A stretch of DNA of 22,127 bases, from IMG/VR virus record IMGVR_UViG_3300024350_000038, positions 1 through 22,127 of that record. One strand, given 5' to 3'. The translations under genes and the position numbers were made by a program. This document shows positions 7,397-14,527 of the stretch, piece by piece. The notes under the pieces are model-generated. The model worked only from the letters and a program-made list of their open reading frames with translations, was not told the DNA's origin and ran no database searches. Position 1 is the first letter of the stretch. Each line of letters begins with the position of its first letter. This DNA is from a virus.

Positions 7397-7860
7397 ATTA
7401 CCAAAGTATCCGTGCTGCTCTTGAGGCTTCGTTACTGAGCGCGTATAACGATCTCGACCCCGCTGTCCCGGTCTATTTCGACAACGTCTTCAACGACGAC
7501 GCTGACAGTAGCGAGGAGTTCGTCCACATCAACATTCAATTCGGCCTAACCACTGAACCTACTTTGACTACAAGCCACGACATGGTGCGTGGCACGATTG
7601 TCATCCGCACCTACACGCCCAAAGGCAAGGGTCCTGCCCGCAATCAAACACTTGTAAACACAGCATTTACCACCCTTAACACCATCAATAACACCTCAAA
7701 AGCTAATTCAGGCGTGTACATGCGCCTCGACGGCATCAGCGGCCCCAGTTTTAGCCCTGATTTCGCTGGAACTTCACCGGACCAGCAGTCTCGCCGTGCT
7801 TTTACGCCGTTCTTTATTTCACGAATTGAAGCCGGCTTCAAAGCGCAAGTTATTTCTTAA
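7393..7860 (+). CDS. Tail terminator protein (DUF4128 / gpU-like)
   Basis: A 155-residue protein, MNYQSIRAALEASLLSAYN..., with VPVYFDNVFN, EFVHINIQFGL, HDMVRGTIVIRTYTPKGKG and FFISRIEAGFKAQVIS. The order helix, 'V..DN..F......F..V.I..G', then 'G...I.I.TP.G.G' fits the DUF4128/gpU class of tail terminators that cap the tail tube and set its length with the tape measure. It starts in ATGA overlap with the previous gene and ends 69 bases before the major tail protein. GC-type codon use returns here. Confidence 0.72.
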   Translation: MNYQSIRAALEASLLSAYNDLDPAVPVYFDNVFNDDADSSEEFVHINIQFGLTTEPTLTTSHDMVRGTIVIRTYTPKGKGPARNQTLVNTAFTTLNTINNTSKANSGVYMRLDGISGPSFSPDFAGTSPDQQSRRAFTPFFISRIEAGFKAQVIS

Positions 7861-7876
7861 GGGAAGTTACTGGCGC

Positions 7877-7882
7877 TAACCT
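7877..7882 (+). promoter_or_regulatory. Promoter-like -10 box TAACCT
   Basis: GGCGCTAACCT shares the CGCTANNNT context with the box after the capsid terminator. It lies in the 69-base spacer before the major tail gene but ends 47 bases from ATG 7930, longer than the others. A small CGGGC-AGT-GCCCG hairpin (7892-7904) follows in the leader. Confidence 0.35.
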
Positions 7883-7929
7883 GTATTAAGCCGGGCAGTG
7901 CCCGCGTAGTTCATTCGTAGGTACTTCCT

Positions 7930-8697
7930 ATGGCCACCGTCCTTTCGGGCACCTCCGGCGCCCTGTACTACTCTCCCGCTGGCACCAGCGCAACCTTCGG
8001 TGAATCCGCCGTCGATGTTGCCGACGACGAAATCACCATTGAAGCCTATCTGGGCTTCAAAGTTGGCGACCCCGTGAAATTCAGCGTGGTCGATACCACC
8101 ACTGGCGCTGCCGGCACCGGCACTCTGCCTGCTGGTATCACCTCCGGCACCACCTACTACGTGATTGCGTACACCGCCAGCACTGGTGTGCTGCAGGTGT
8201 CCGCTACTGCAGGTGGCACGGTGATTGCAATCACGGATGACGGCACTGCCGTTTCGCCCAACGCCTTCAAGGTTGCATACGCTGCTCCCGCAGTCGTCGG
8301 CTCCGTCCGCGACTGGAGCTTCGAGATCACCCGTTCGGAAATCGACGTTACGACCATCGGTCAAACGATTGGTCAGTACGCACCTTTCCGCACCTATATC
8401 ACCGGCTTCGCCGACGGCTCTGGTTCCGCCACGGTGTACACCACCGATGACGCCACCAACCTGTCCAGCCGGATGATTGAGGACGTGATCCAGCGTTCGC
8501 AGTCTGGTGCCACGATGAAGTTGTACATCGACCGGATCAGCAGCGGCGGCGCCGTGAGTGAAGCACTCAGCCGTTCGATCACCGTTCCCGTGATCGTGAC
8601 TTCCGCCAGCCTGAGCGTGAACCCGGACGACGGCCAAAGCGTTGCCATCAACTTCCGTCCCAGCGAAGCACCCACCTTCGACCTCAGCAAGTCCTGA
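7930..8697 (+). CDS. Major tail (tube) protein
   Basis: A 255-residue protein that should polymerise around the tape measure to form the tail tube. The core includes VGSVRDWSFEITRSEIDVTT and FRTYITGFADGSGSATVY, then MKLYIDRIS and SITVPVIVTSASLSVNP, the strand pattern of phage tube proteins. Residues about 28-115 look like an extra domain inserted in the core: it contains LPAGITSGTTYYVIAYTAST and LQVSATAGGTVIAI, a repeat-like motif seen in other phage surface proteins. Position just before the G/GT genes supports the call. Like the capsid gene it has NNC-biased codons, a tandem TGATAA stop followed by TCAG, and a strong terminator. Confidence 0.88.
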   Translation: MATVLSGTSGALYYSPAGTSATFGESAVDVADDEITIEAYLGFKVGDPVKFSVVDTTTGAAGTGTLPAGITSGTTYYVIAYTASTGVLQVSATAGGTVIAITDDGTAVSPNAFKVAYAAPAVVGSVRDWSFEITRSEIDVTTIGQTIGQYAPFRTYITGFADGSGSATVYTTDDATNLSSRMIEDVIQRSQSGATMKLYIDRISSGGAVSEALSRSITVPVIVTSASLSVNPDDGQSVAINFRPSEAPTFDLSKS

Positions 8698-8721
8698 TAA
8701 TCAGTACGGACGAAGACCCGA

Positions 8722-8750
8722 CCCCGGCCTCACCGCCGGGGTTTTTTATT
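8722..8750 (+). terminator. Rho-independent terminator after major tail gene
   Basis: CCCCGGC (8722-8728), loop CTCACC, GCCGGGG (8735-8741), then TTTTTTATT. A strong intrinsic terminator 24 bases after the stop, with the same T6ATT tail as the one after the capsid gene. Confidence 0.93.
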
Positions 8751-8763
8751 TCTTCTAGTCCGC

Positions 8764-8769
8764 TACAGT
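8764..8769 (+). promoter_or_regulatory. Promoter-like -10 box TACAGT
   Basis: CCGCTACAGT follows the terminator by 13 bases; TACAGT fits TANNNT and ends 24 bases before ATG 8794. It would restart transcription for the chaperone and tape-measure genes. No ribosome-binding site is evident at 8794. Confidence 0.5.
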
Positions 8770-8793
8770 AGTACCAGACCAAACTGAAATCAC

Positions 8794-9144
8794 ATGCCTG
8801 CTCCCGCAGCATTGAGCGCCATCGAACGCCTCCGCAAGGCGGCCAACCTGGAGCCCAGTAAAAAGACCGTCGAACTATCCGACGGCAGCGTTTTTGAAAT
8901 GTGGGTGACTCCTCTGACGATGGCGGAGCGTGAACGCGCTCAAAAACAAGCCAAATCCGACGACGCCAACGCCTTTGCCCTGCAACTACTGATCAACAAA
9001 GCCCTCGACGAAAACGGCATCCGCCTCTTCAACGCTGGCGAGATTGATGTGCTCAAAAACGAGGTCAAGGACAAAGACCTGCAAGCCCTGATGCTGGCAA
9101 TCCTGACGGACGACGAAACCGGGGCAATCGACCCAAAATCCTGA
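8794..9144 (+). CDS. Tail assembly chaperone, short form (lambda gpG equivalent)
   Basis: A 116-residue protein that in lambda-type phages coats the tape measure and recruits tube subunits. It begins MPAPAALSAIERLRKAANLEP, with a central VELSDGSVFEMWVTPLTMAERERA segment like the beta-hairpin and helix of known tail assembly chaperones. It sits between the major tail protein and the tape measure, the fixed place for this gene. Its last codons CCA AAA TCC TGA contain a C CCA AAA slippery heptamer ten bases before the TGA ends, so part of the product should read on as the GT form. Confidence 0.88.
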   Translation: MPAPAALSAIERLRKAANLEPSKKTVELSDGSVFEMWVTPLTMAERERAQKQAKSDDANAFALQLLINKALDENGIRLFNAGEIDVLKNEVKDKDLQALMLAILTDDETGAIDPKS

Positions 9145-9329
9145 GTGCCGAACTCCGTAAGGACAACTGGCTCCTACTGCAATTCGGCATCGCCAAAGAA
9201 CTGGGACTAACCCTTACACAAGTTCGCACCACCATGACCGCCGAGGAAATCCTCGGCTGGAGCGCCTATTTTCAGATTCTGAACGAGGACCAGGAAAAGG
9301 AGATCGAGAAGGCCAAACGCCGCCGCTAA
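8794..9329 (+). CDS. Tail assembly chaperone, -1 frameshift fusion (lambda gpGT equivalent)
   Basis: Joining 8794-9138 with 9138-9329 by a -1 slip gives a 178-residue protein: 115 residues of the short form, then 63 residues beginning ILSAELRKDNWLLLQFGIAK. This T part includes LTLTQVRTTMTAEEILGW and ends EKAKRRR. It has no start codon of its own near the junction, yet keeps normal codon use and a protein-like sequence, and 'MTAEEILGWSAYF' resembles T-domains of other siphoviruses. In lambda the equivalent GT form binds the tape measure through G and tube subunits through T, and is made in small amounts. The stop lies within the loop of the following terminator hairpin. Confidence 0.85.
9132..9138 (+). 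promoter_or_regulatory. Programmed -1 frameshift site CCCAAAA
   Basis: C CCA AAA fits the X XXY YYZ slippery rule in the G reading frame. Re-pairing as CCC AAA moves into the T frame, open to 9329. A short possible stem GAGT (9143-9146)/ACTC (9152-9155) follows five bases later but is weak. Confidence 0.85.
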
Positions 9330-9344
9330 CCCCGGCGGCTTTTT
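9319..9344 (+). terminator. Rho-independent terminator overlapping GT stop
   Basis: GCCGCCG (9319-9325), loop CTAACCC, CGGCGGC (9333-9339), then TTTTT. The left arm lies in the last Arg codons of the GT form and the loop holds its TAA. A seven-base all-GC stem with five T makes a good terminator. Confidence 0.85.
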
Positions 9345-9350
9345 CGTGCG

Positions 9351-9356
9351 TAAACT
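9351..9356 (+). promoter_or_regulatory. Promoter-like -10 box TAAACT
   Basis: GTGCGTAAACT follows the terminator T-run by six bases. TAAACT ends 25 bases before GTG 9382, the same spacing as the other boxes. This supports 9382 rather than 9346 as the tape-measure start. Confidence 0.42.
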
Positions 9357-9381
9357 GGTTAAACAGAACCGTGCCAGGGCC

Positions 9382-11925
9382 GTGGCCAGTTATTCAGCCG
9401 TAATAAATCTGAACGTTGTCGGCACAGACCGTCTTACAAAAGTCACAGCTGCTATTGGGCAACTAAATCGTTTAACGCAGGATCTAAACAAGTCTTTTAA
9501 TCTACTCGCCCCTGGTGCAGGCAAACTGGGAGATAAACTTCGAATTGCATTTGAACCCATAAAAAACTTTGCCAGAGAAGCTACAAACGGAACGGCAAAG
9601 TTTAGTAATACTCTCCAAGGAGCAGCACAACAAGCTGAAGTTTTTCAGACAGTTTTACGCAATGTAGCTATAAAGAAAGGCGGTTTTTCGGCTCAGACTG
9701 CTGACGTAAAAAACTTTGCAAACGCTCTCGCACAAGCTAGTGCTCAGACAGAGGAACTAGAACGGCGTCTGAACCAGTTGATGCAGGATGCTCGTCAACA
9801 ACAAGGTTTAGCGATTGGTCCTACAACTGAACTTGATTCTTTGGAGGCTGATTTAGCGCGTCGTCAATACTACGAGGAGCAAAAAATAACGCAAGAAAAA
9901 CAAAAGCAAGCAATCTTAGACGCTAGGGCAGTACGCATACAAGAGGAATTAAATAATAGACTTAAACAGCGCAAACAGTTAGAGGAAAGGCGCCAGCGCC
10001 TCCAAGAAGATCTTCTTCTAGGAGCCGGCTTTCCCCTACTTTTCGGAGGAGGAGCCGGTTCGATTGTCGGCGGTGCTGCAGGGGCTCTGGCTGCAGGAGG
10101 CGGACCAGGAGGCTTTGGACTTCAAATTGGTCTGAGCGCACTTGGTACAGTTTTCGATAAAAGCGCCGCTTCAGCTAAAGAGTTTGCCGCGTCGCTTAGG
10201 GAAGACGGTGACGCAGTAGGTTACCTGGAACAGGCTGTAGGTAGGCTTGACCCACGTCTAAAAAGACTTATATCAGGATTGCAGCAGTCCGGACAGACTG
10301 CCCGTGCAGCTGCGTTGGCCAAAGCACAGTTGGTTAGTGTACTAGGCACTGAAGGTGTGGACGCCTTAGAACGAAACGGAAAAGCCACAGATAAACTTAT
10401 CAAAAAGCTCAAAGAATTAGGCCTTCAGATATATTCAGTGTACGCACAATTTACAGCAGGTTTATCAGATCTACTGTACGGCCCCGGACAACGTGGAGGT
10501 GTCCAACCGGATATTACAGATCAAGCAAGAGATGCGGAGGAGTTATCTAAAAAACAAACGCAACTAGCGCAGGCTCAGGCTCTCTTAGCAGGTATAAACA
10601 GTACAAAAGAGTTTGAACGTTATCAAAATCAGCAAAAATACATTGCTTCCCTTGAGAAAGAAATACAACAGAAGAAAAATTTAAGAGCTTTGGACGAAGG
10701 AATTACGCTAGAAGAACGTAAGCGTAGAGATGCGCAAGCTGATGCTGCGTACCAAGCCGAGTTAAATCAATTAAGCCTTGCTGCTGAAGAAAGACGTCTT
10801 CAAATCCAATCTAATCGTTTACAAGTAGGAGCCGCTATTACGGAAGAACACAAGCAACTACTGGAGCTAACTATCCGTGCTTCAGAGCTTGAGAAAGGTC
10901 AATTAAACGGTATGTACGACAGGTACAACCTTATTGACGCTCGTACACGTCTTGAGTTTAATTCGCTGGAAATCGAACGCAGTGCAGCACTAATAGATGC
11001 ACAGAGAAATGGCACCGTTACGGAAACAGTAAAACTTTTCGATTTACGTCTAAAAAACTTGAAGGAAGAAGCCGAGCTAGAAAAACTATCTCTGGCTAGA
11101 CGGTACGAAGCGTTAAAACTCGAAAAAGCGCTGCGGAAAGAACAACGAGTGTTTGCTTTTGAAGAGCAAATTCGCGGAGTACAAAAACCTGAATTTAAGA
11201 CTCCATTGGAGCAGCTTACTATTACTCAAGCGGAAAGACGCCAAGATATTTTAGGTCCTCGTTTCCAGGAATTGGACGTACTTACACAGCAACTAGCAAA
11301 ACCAGAGGCCTTTGACCCTGAGCAGTTGACGGATTTCAAAGATAGGGTGGCCGAACTAAATCAAGAAATCACGGTACTAACAAACAAATTAAATGAAGTA
11401 GATGCTGCAGAAATAACATGGGAAAAGAATACAGCAGGTGTTCAGGCTATGACAGACGCGCTTAATGCTACAGGGCGTGCTGTTACAGATGTACTAGGGG
11501 AACTAATAACAGGCACTCTTGACTGGAATAGTGCGCTACGGCAAACTTTAATCAGTCTCTCGAAAGTATTTCTTAATGCGGGTTTACAGAGCCTGGCAGG
11601 TACGGACGGAATAGGCTTTTTCTCATTCCTCACAGGTGGATTAAAAGGTAAGGCTACAGGAGGTTCCGTTGCAGGCGGAACTCCCTACATGGTTGGCGAG
11701 CGTGGTCCTGAACTATTCGTCCCAGGCCGTTCGGGCACGATTGTCCCCAACAATCAGCTTGGTGCAGGCGGGGCCACCAGTGTGACGGTGAACGTCGATG
11801 CCAGCGGCAGTAGTGTGGAGGGCAACGAACAAGGTGCCAACCAACTCGGTAAGGCAATCGGTCTTGCGGTTCAGCAAGAACTGATCAAGCAAAAACGTCC
11901 TGGCGGTCTACTCGCTGGAGTCTGA
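9382..11925 (+). CDS. Tail tape measure protein
   Basis: A protein of 847 residues (859 if GTG 9346 is used) that sets tail length and is ejected with the DNA. It has long charged coiled-coil stretches (for example QKQAILDARAVRIQEELNNRLKQ-type sequence and 'EERKRRDAQADAA'), a Gly/Ala-rich hydrophobic segment at about residues 210-245 (LLFGGGAGSIVGGAAGALAAGG) that could span a membrane during DNA entry, and a C-terminal GGSVAGGTPYMVGERGPELF with GTIVPNNQL. The latter is a widely shared tape-measure ending. GTG 9382 gives MASYSAVINLNVVGTDRL, a natural start. Base composition is AT-rich with NNT/NNA codons up to about 11690 and then turns GC-rich like the neighbours. Expected tail length from about 850 residues is roughly 125-130 nm at 1.5 angstrom per residue (rule of thumb). 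Confidence 0.92.
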   Translation: MASYSAVINLNVVGTDRLTKVTAAIGQLNRLTQDLNKSFNLLAPGAGKLGDKLRIAFEPIKNFAREATNGTAKFSNTLQGAAQQAEVFQTVLRNVAIKKGGFSAQTADVKNFANALAQASAQTEELERRLNQLMQDARQQQGLAIGPTTELDSLEADLARRQYYEEQKITQEKQKQAILDARAVRIQEELNNRLKQRKQLEERRQRLQEDLLLGAGFPLLFGGGAGSIVGGAAGALAAGGGPGGFGLQIGLSALGTVFDKSAASAKEFAASLREDGDAVGYLEQAVGRLDPRLKRLISGLQQSGQTARAAALAKAQLVSVLGTEGVDALERNGKATDKLIKKLKELGLQIYSVYAQFTAGLSDLLYGPGQRGGVQPDITDQARDAEELSKKQTQLAQAQALLAGINSTKEFERYQNQQKYIASLEKEIQQKKNLRALDEGITLEERKRRDAQADAAYQAELNQLSLAAEERRLQIQSNRLQVGAAITEEHKQLLELTIRASELEKGQLNGMYDRYNLIDARTRLEFNSLEIERSAALIDAQRNGTVTETVKLFDLRLKNLKEEAELEKLSLARRYEALKLEKALRKEQRVFAFEEQIRGVQKPEFKTPLEQLTITQAERRQDILGPRFQELDVLTQQLAKPEAFDPEQLTDFKDRVAELNQEITVLTNKLNEVDAAEITWEKNTAGVQAMTDALNATGRAVTDVLGELITGTLDWNSALRQTLISLSKVFLNAGLQSLAGTDGIGFFSFLTGGLKGKATGGSVAGGTPYMVGERGPELFVPGRSGTIVPNNQLGAGGATSVTVNVDASGSSVEGNEQGANQLGKAIGLAVQQELIKQKRPGGLLAGV

Positions 11926-12266
11926 TGGCTACTTTCCCTGATTTCGACCCTGTTTACAGCGCCAGCAAGACCAGCAATCCAGCTGTTCGCACGGTGCAAT
12001 TTGGCGACGGCTACCAGCAACGCCTGACTTATGGCCTCAATCAAAACCCGAAGGAATGGCGACTGACCTTTAACGTCACGGATACTGACGCGGACACTAT
12101 TGAGACCTTCCTAAACGCTCGCGCTGCCGATTCCGCAAGTTTTGACTGGAGCCCGCCGGACACGGCATCGTCTTACAAGTGGATCTGCCCCAGCTGGACT
12201 CGTGAGATGTATGACCACCAGCGCAGCCGTATCGACGTAACTTTCCGGCAGGTATTTGAACCCTAA
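11925..12266 (+). CDS. Minor tail protein, lambda gpM-like
   Basis: A 113-residue protein at the tail tip, between tape measure and baseplate hub. MATFPDFDPVYSASKTSNPAVR, then VQFGDGYQQRLTYGLN, ETFLNARAADSASFDWSPP and RIDVTFRQVFEP match the gpM family pattern ('FGDGYxQR...GLN...W...F...FL.....FxWxPP'). It is compact, beta-rich and soluble. Start overlaps the tape-measure stop (TGATG), and its TAA overlaps the next ATG. In lambda, gpM acts after tube initiation with gpL, gpK, gpI and gpJ, and the same gene order is kept here. Confidence 0.9.
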   Translation: MATFPDFDPVYSASKTSNPAVRTVQFGDGYQQRLTYGLNQNPKEWRLTFNVTDTDADTIETFLNARAADSASFDWSPPDTASSYKWICPSWTREMYDHQRSRIDVTFRQVFEP

Positions 12267-13156
12267 TGGCATACGCAGCCTGGGCTAGTGCTACCGCCTA
12301 TGTCGTTGGCGATATTGTTCGCGCTTCTGCGCTGCAGGCCAGCGGCTTAGTTTTCCGCTGTACCACTGCCGGTACATCAGCCGCCAGCGAACCAACTTGG
12401 GGCACCGACATTGGCAGCACCGTCACCGATAACACGGTTGTCTGGACTGCAATTTCAAGTGTCTACGAAGAACTTGCCGCATTAGCCCCCAGCGCGGTCA
12501 TCGAACTCTTCGAGCTGCATTTGGACAGTTCACTTCATGGCAGCAGCGATGTGTACCGCTGGCATAACGGCGTCAACGCAAATGTCACCGGCAACATCAC
12601 TTGGAACGGCAACAGCTACACACGCCTACCAATACAGGCTGAAGGCTTCGATTACACCAACACGGGCACGCTGCCCCGGCCAACGCTGACGGTCGCCAAC
12701 TTGGATGGCACCATCACAACCCTTTTGCTGCTGGTGAATGCCACCACTGCGGGCAACGATCTGGGTGGCGCAACAGTGAAGCGTATTCGCACACTGAAAA
12801 AATACCTAGACGGCGAAGCGGCGGCTGACCCTCACGCCAAATTCCCAGACGAGATCTGGTATGTGGACCGCAAAGCCAACGAATCCCGCGATTCTGTCAG
12901 CTTCGAGCTTGCCAGCAAGTTTGACCTGCCCGGCGTGATGCTTCCCAAGCGCCAGATCATTGCAAACATCTGTCAGTGGAAATACCGCAGTACCGAATGC
13001 GGCTATACAGGCAGCAACTACTGGGACGCCAACGACAACGTTGTGGCAACACTGGCGCAAGACCAATGCGGCAAGCGGCTTGGCTCCTGCAAATTGCGCT
13101 TCGGTGAAACCGCCGAGCTGCCTTTTGGCTCCTTCCCTAGTGCCGGACTGTTCTGA
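12266..13156 (+). CDS. Minor tail protein, lambda gpL-like, with N-terminal binding module
   Basis: A 296-residue tail-tip protein. Residues about 70-296 are the gpL core: AVIELFELHLDSS, then GFDYTNTGTLPRPTLTVAN, then FPDEIWYVDRKANESRDSVSFEL and MLPKRQIIANICQWKYR. Four cysteines near the C-terminus (236, 245, 268, 275) match the ligands of the [4Fe-4S] cluster known in lambda gpL. The first about 65 residues (AWASATAYVVGDIVRAS, then FRCTTAGTSAASEPTW) are an extra aromatic-rich module that resembles small carbohydrate-binding (CBM5/12-like) repeats of phage proteins. It is coupled to M by TAATG and to K by TGATG. Confidence 0.88.
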   Translation: MAYAAWASATAYVVGDIVRASALQASGLVFRCTTAGTSAASEPTWGTDIGSTVTDNTVVWTAISSVYEELAALAPSAVIELFELHLDSSLHGSSDVYRWHNGVNANVTGNITWNGNSYTRLPIQAEGFDYTNTGTLPRPTLTVANLDGTITTLLLLVNATTAGNDLGGATVKRIRTLKKYLDGEAAADPHAKFPDEIWYVDRKANESRDSVSFELASKFDLPGVMLPKRQIIANICQWKYRSTECGYTGSNYWDANDNVVATLAQDQCGKRLGSCKLRFGETAELPFGSFPSAGLF

Positions 13157-13869
13157 TGAAACTGAGCGATTCGATCAAAAACGCAGCATTGGAGCACGCC
13201 AAAGAATGCTTCCCTCAGGAATCCGTCGGTCTGGTTGCAGTTGTCAAAGGTCGCAAGCGGTATTTCCCCTGCCGCAACATGGCGGAAACGCCCGACGAGC
13301 ATTTTGTGCTGGACCCGGCGGATTATGTAGCAGTGGAGGAAAAAGGCGAGATCATTGCCGTTATCCACAGCCATCCAAAGAGCAATCCTGCCCCATCACA
13401 GGCTGATCGCGTTGCCTGCGAAAAATCAGCTCTGCCCTGGCACATTGTTAATCCGCAGACCGAGCAGTGGGGATATTGCGAGCCTGACGGCTTCGAGCTT
13501 CCGTATGTCGGGCGGGAATTTGTATTTGGCGTGGTGGATTGCTACACGCTGTGCCGCGACTGGTACAACCGCGAATTTGGACTGAATCTGCGCGACTACG
13601 ACCGTCGTGACCGTTTCTGGCTGAACGGCGAGAATTTATACCTAGACAATTTTGCAAGCGAGGGCTTTTACCCGATCCCCTTGGAGGAACTGCAGTACGG
13701 GGACGCAATTTTGATGCAGCTGGAATCCCCGCTGCCAAACCACGCGGCGGTGTACTTGGGCGATCAGCTGATTCTGCACCACATGCAAGGCCGACTCAGT
13801 AGCAGGGACATATACGGCGGTTATTATTTGAAGAGCACTGCCAAGGCTCTACGGCATGAAAGTCGTTAA
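13156..13869 (+). CDS. Tail tip assembly protein/peptidase, lambda gpK-like (JAB + NlpC/P60)
   Basis: A 237-residue two-domain protein. The N-terminal Mov34/MPN (JAB) domain has Glu22 (PQESVGL) and the metal motif H-x-H-x7-S-x2-D at His71, His73, Ser81 and Asp84, complete for a zinc peptidase. The C-terminal NlpC/P60 domain has Cys129 (VVDCYTLCRDWY) and His196 (PNHAAVYLG) as the likely catalytic pair, with His208/His209 near the end. In lambda-type phages gpK helps form the tail tip, and the NlpC/P60 part may trim peptidoglycan for DNA entry. Both active sites look intact. It overlaps the I gene by 14 bases. Confidence 0.92.
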   Translation: MKLSDSIKNAALEHAKECFPQESVGLVAVVKGRKRYFPCRNMAETPDEHFVLDPADYVAVEEKGEIIAVIHSHPKSNPAPSQADRVACEKSALPWHIVNPQTEQWGYCEPDGFELPYVGREFVFGVVDCYTLCRDWYNREFGLNLRDYDRRDRFWLNGENLYLDNFASEGFYPIPLEELQYGDAILMQLESPLPNHAAVYLGDQLILHHMQGRLSSRDIYGGYYLKSTAKALRHESR

Positions 13870-14527
13870 GGTCTACGGCGCACTCCGCAAAAAGCTGGGA
13901 CAGTGCCGTTTTGAATTTGAAGCCGACACCCCAGCGCAAGCACTTAAGGCGTTGTGTGTAAATTTTCCATGGCTAACTCAGTGGTTAATTGATAGCGAGC
14001 AAGACGGAGTTGGCTATCGCGTAACTATCAGCAAGGAAAAAGTTACCAACGAAAACGCAGCCCCACTGGTACTGCCTTGGAGTGAGCGTGAAGTCTTCAG
14101 CATTACCCCCGTACTGACTGGTGCTGGTGGCGGAGGCGGTGGTGGTCAAATCTTGGCTGGTATCGGTCTTGTAGCCCTTGCAATTATTGCCGGTCCCGCT
14201 GCTGGCGGCTTCTTGGGTTTGGGTGCAGGTTTGGGCAGTGCCGCTGGAGCAGGTTTGATTGGTGGCGCAGCAGCAAGCGCTATTGGTTTTATTGGTCTTT
14301 CCTTGATTGTTGGCGGCATCGCTCAAGCGATCTCTCCATCACCTACTCAATCCCAAACTTCCTTTGCAACAGAACGCGGCAGGGAAGCGTCCAAGTTTGA
14401 ATCGTTCAGTTTTTCTGGCATCGTCAACACAGCAAAACAAGGCTTGCCGGTGCCGATTGTTTACGGTCGCGCCTACGTTGGATCAGCCGTTCTCTCCAGC
14501 GGCCTTGACGTGGATCAACTGAAATGA
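13856..14527 (+). CDS. Tail assembly protein, lambda gpI-like
   Basis: A 223-residue protein. The N-terminal about 85 residues form a ubiquitin-like beta-grasp type start (MKVVKVYGALRKKLGQCRFEFEA, then PAQALKALCVNFPWL), as in gpI. Next comes a GAG7 tract (14120-14146), followed by a long Gly/Ala/Ile-rich hydrophobic stretch (about residues 98-165) that could form two or three membrane-type helices. The C-terminus (GIVNTAKQGLPVPIVYGRAYVGS) is the conserved gpI end. In lambda, gpI acts with gpJ, gpK and gpL at tail-tip initiation and is not found in the finished virion. It overlaps J by ATGA. Confidence 0.88.
   Translation: MKVVKVYGALRKKLGQCRFEFEADTPAQALKALCVNFPWLTQWLIDSEQDGVGYRVTISKEKVTNENAAPLVLPWSEREVFSITPVLTGAGGGGGGGQILAGIGLVALAIIAGPAAGGFLGLGAGLGSAAGAGLIGGAAASAIGFIGLSLIVGGIAQAISPSPTQSQTSFATERGREASKFESFSFSGIVNTAKQGLPVPIVYGRAYVGSAVLSSGLDVDQLK

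Noticed and set aside
9143-9155. Hairpin as a strong frameshift stimulator
   Set aside because: Only four base pairs; noted as weak, not counted as a supported element.
9346-9381. GTG 9346 as tape-measure start
   Set aside because: It lies two bases after the terminator T-run and before the -10-like box, with no ribosome-binding site. GTG 9382 gives a family-like MASYSAV start.
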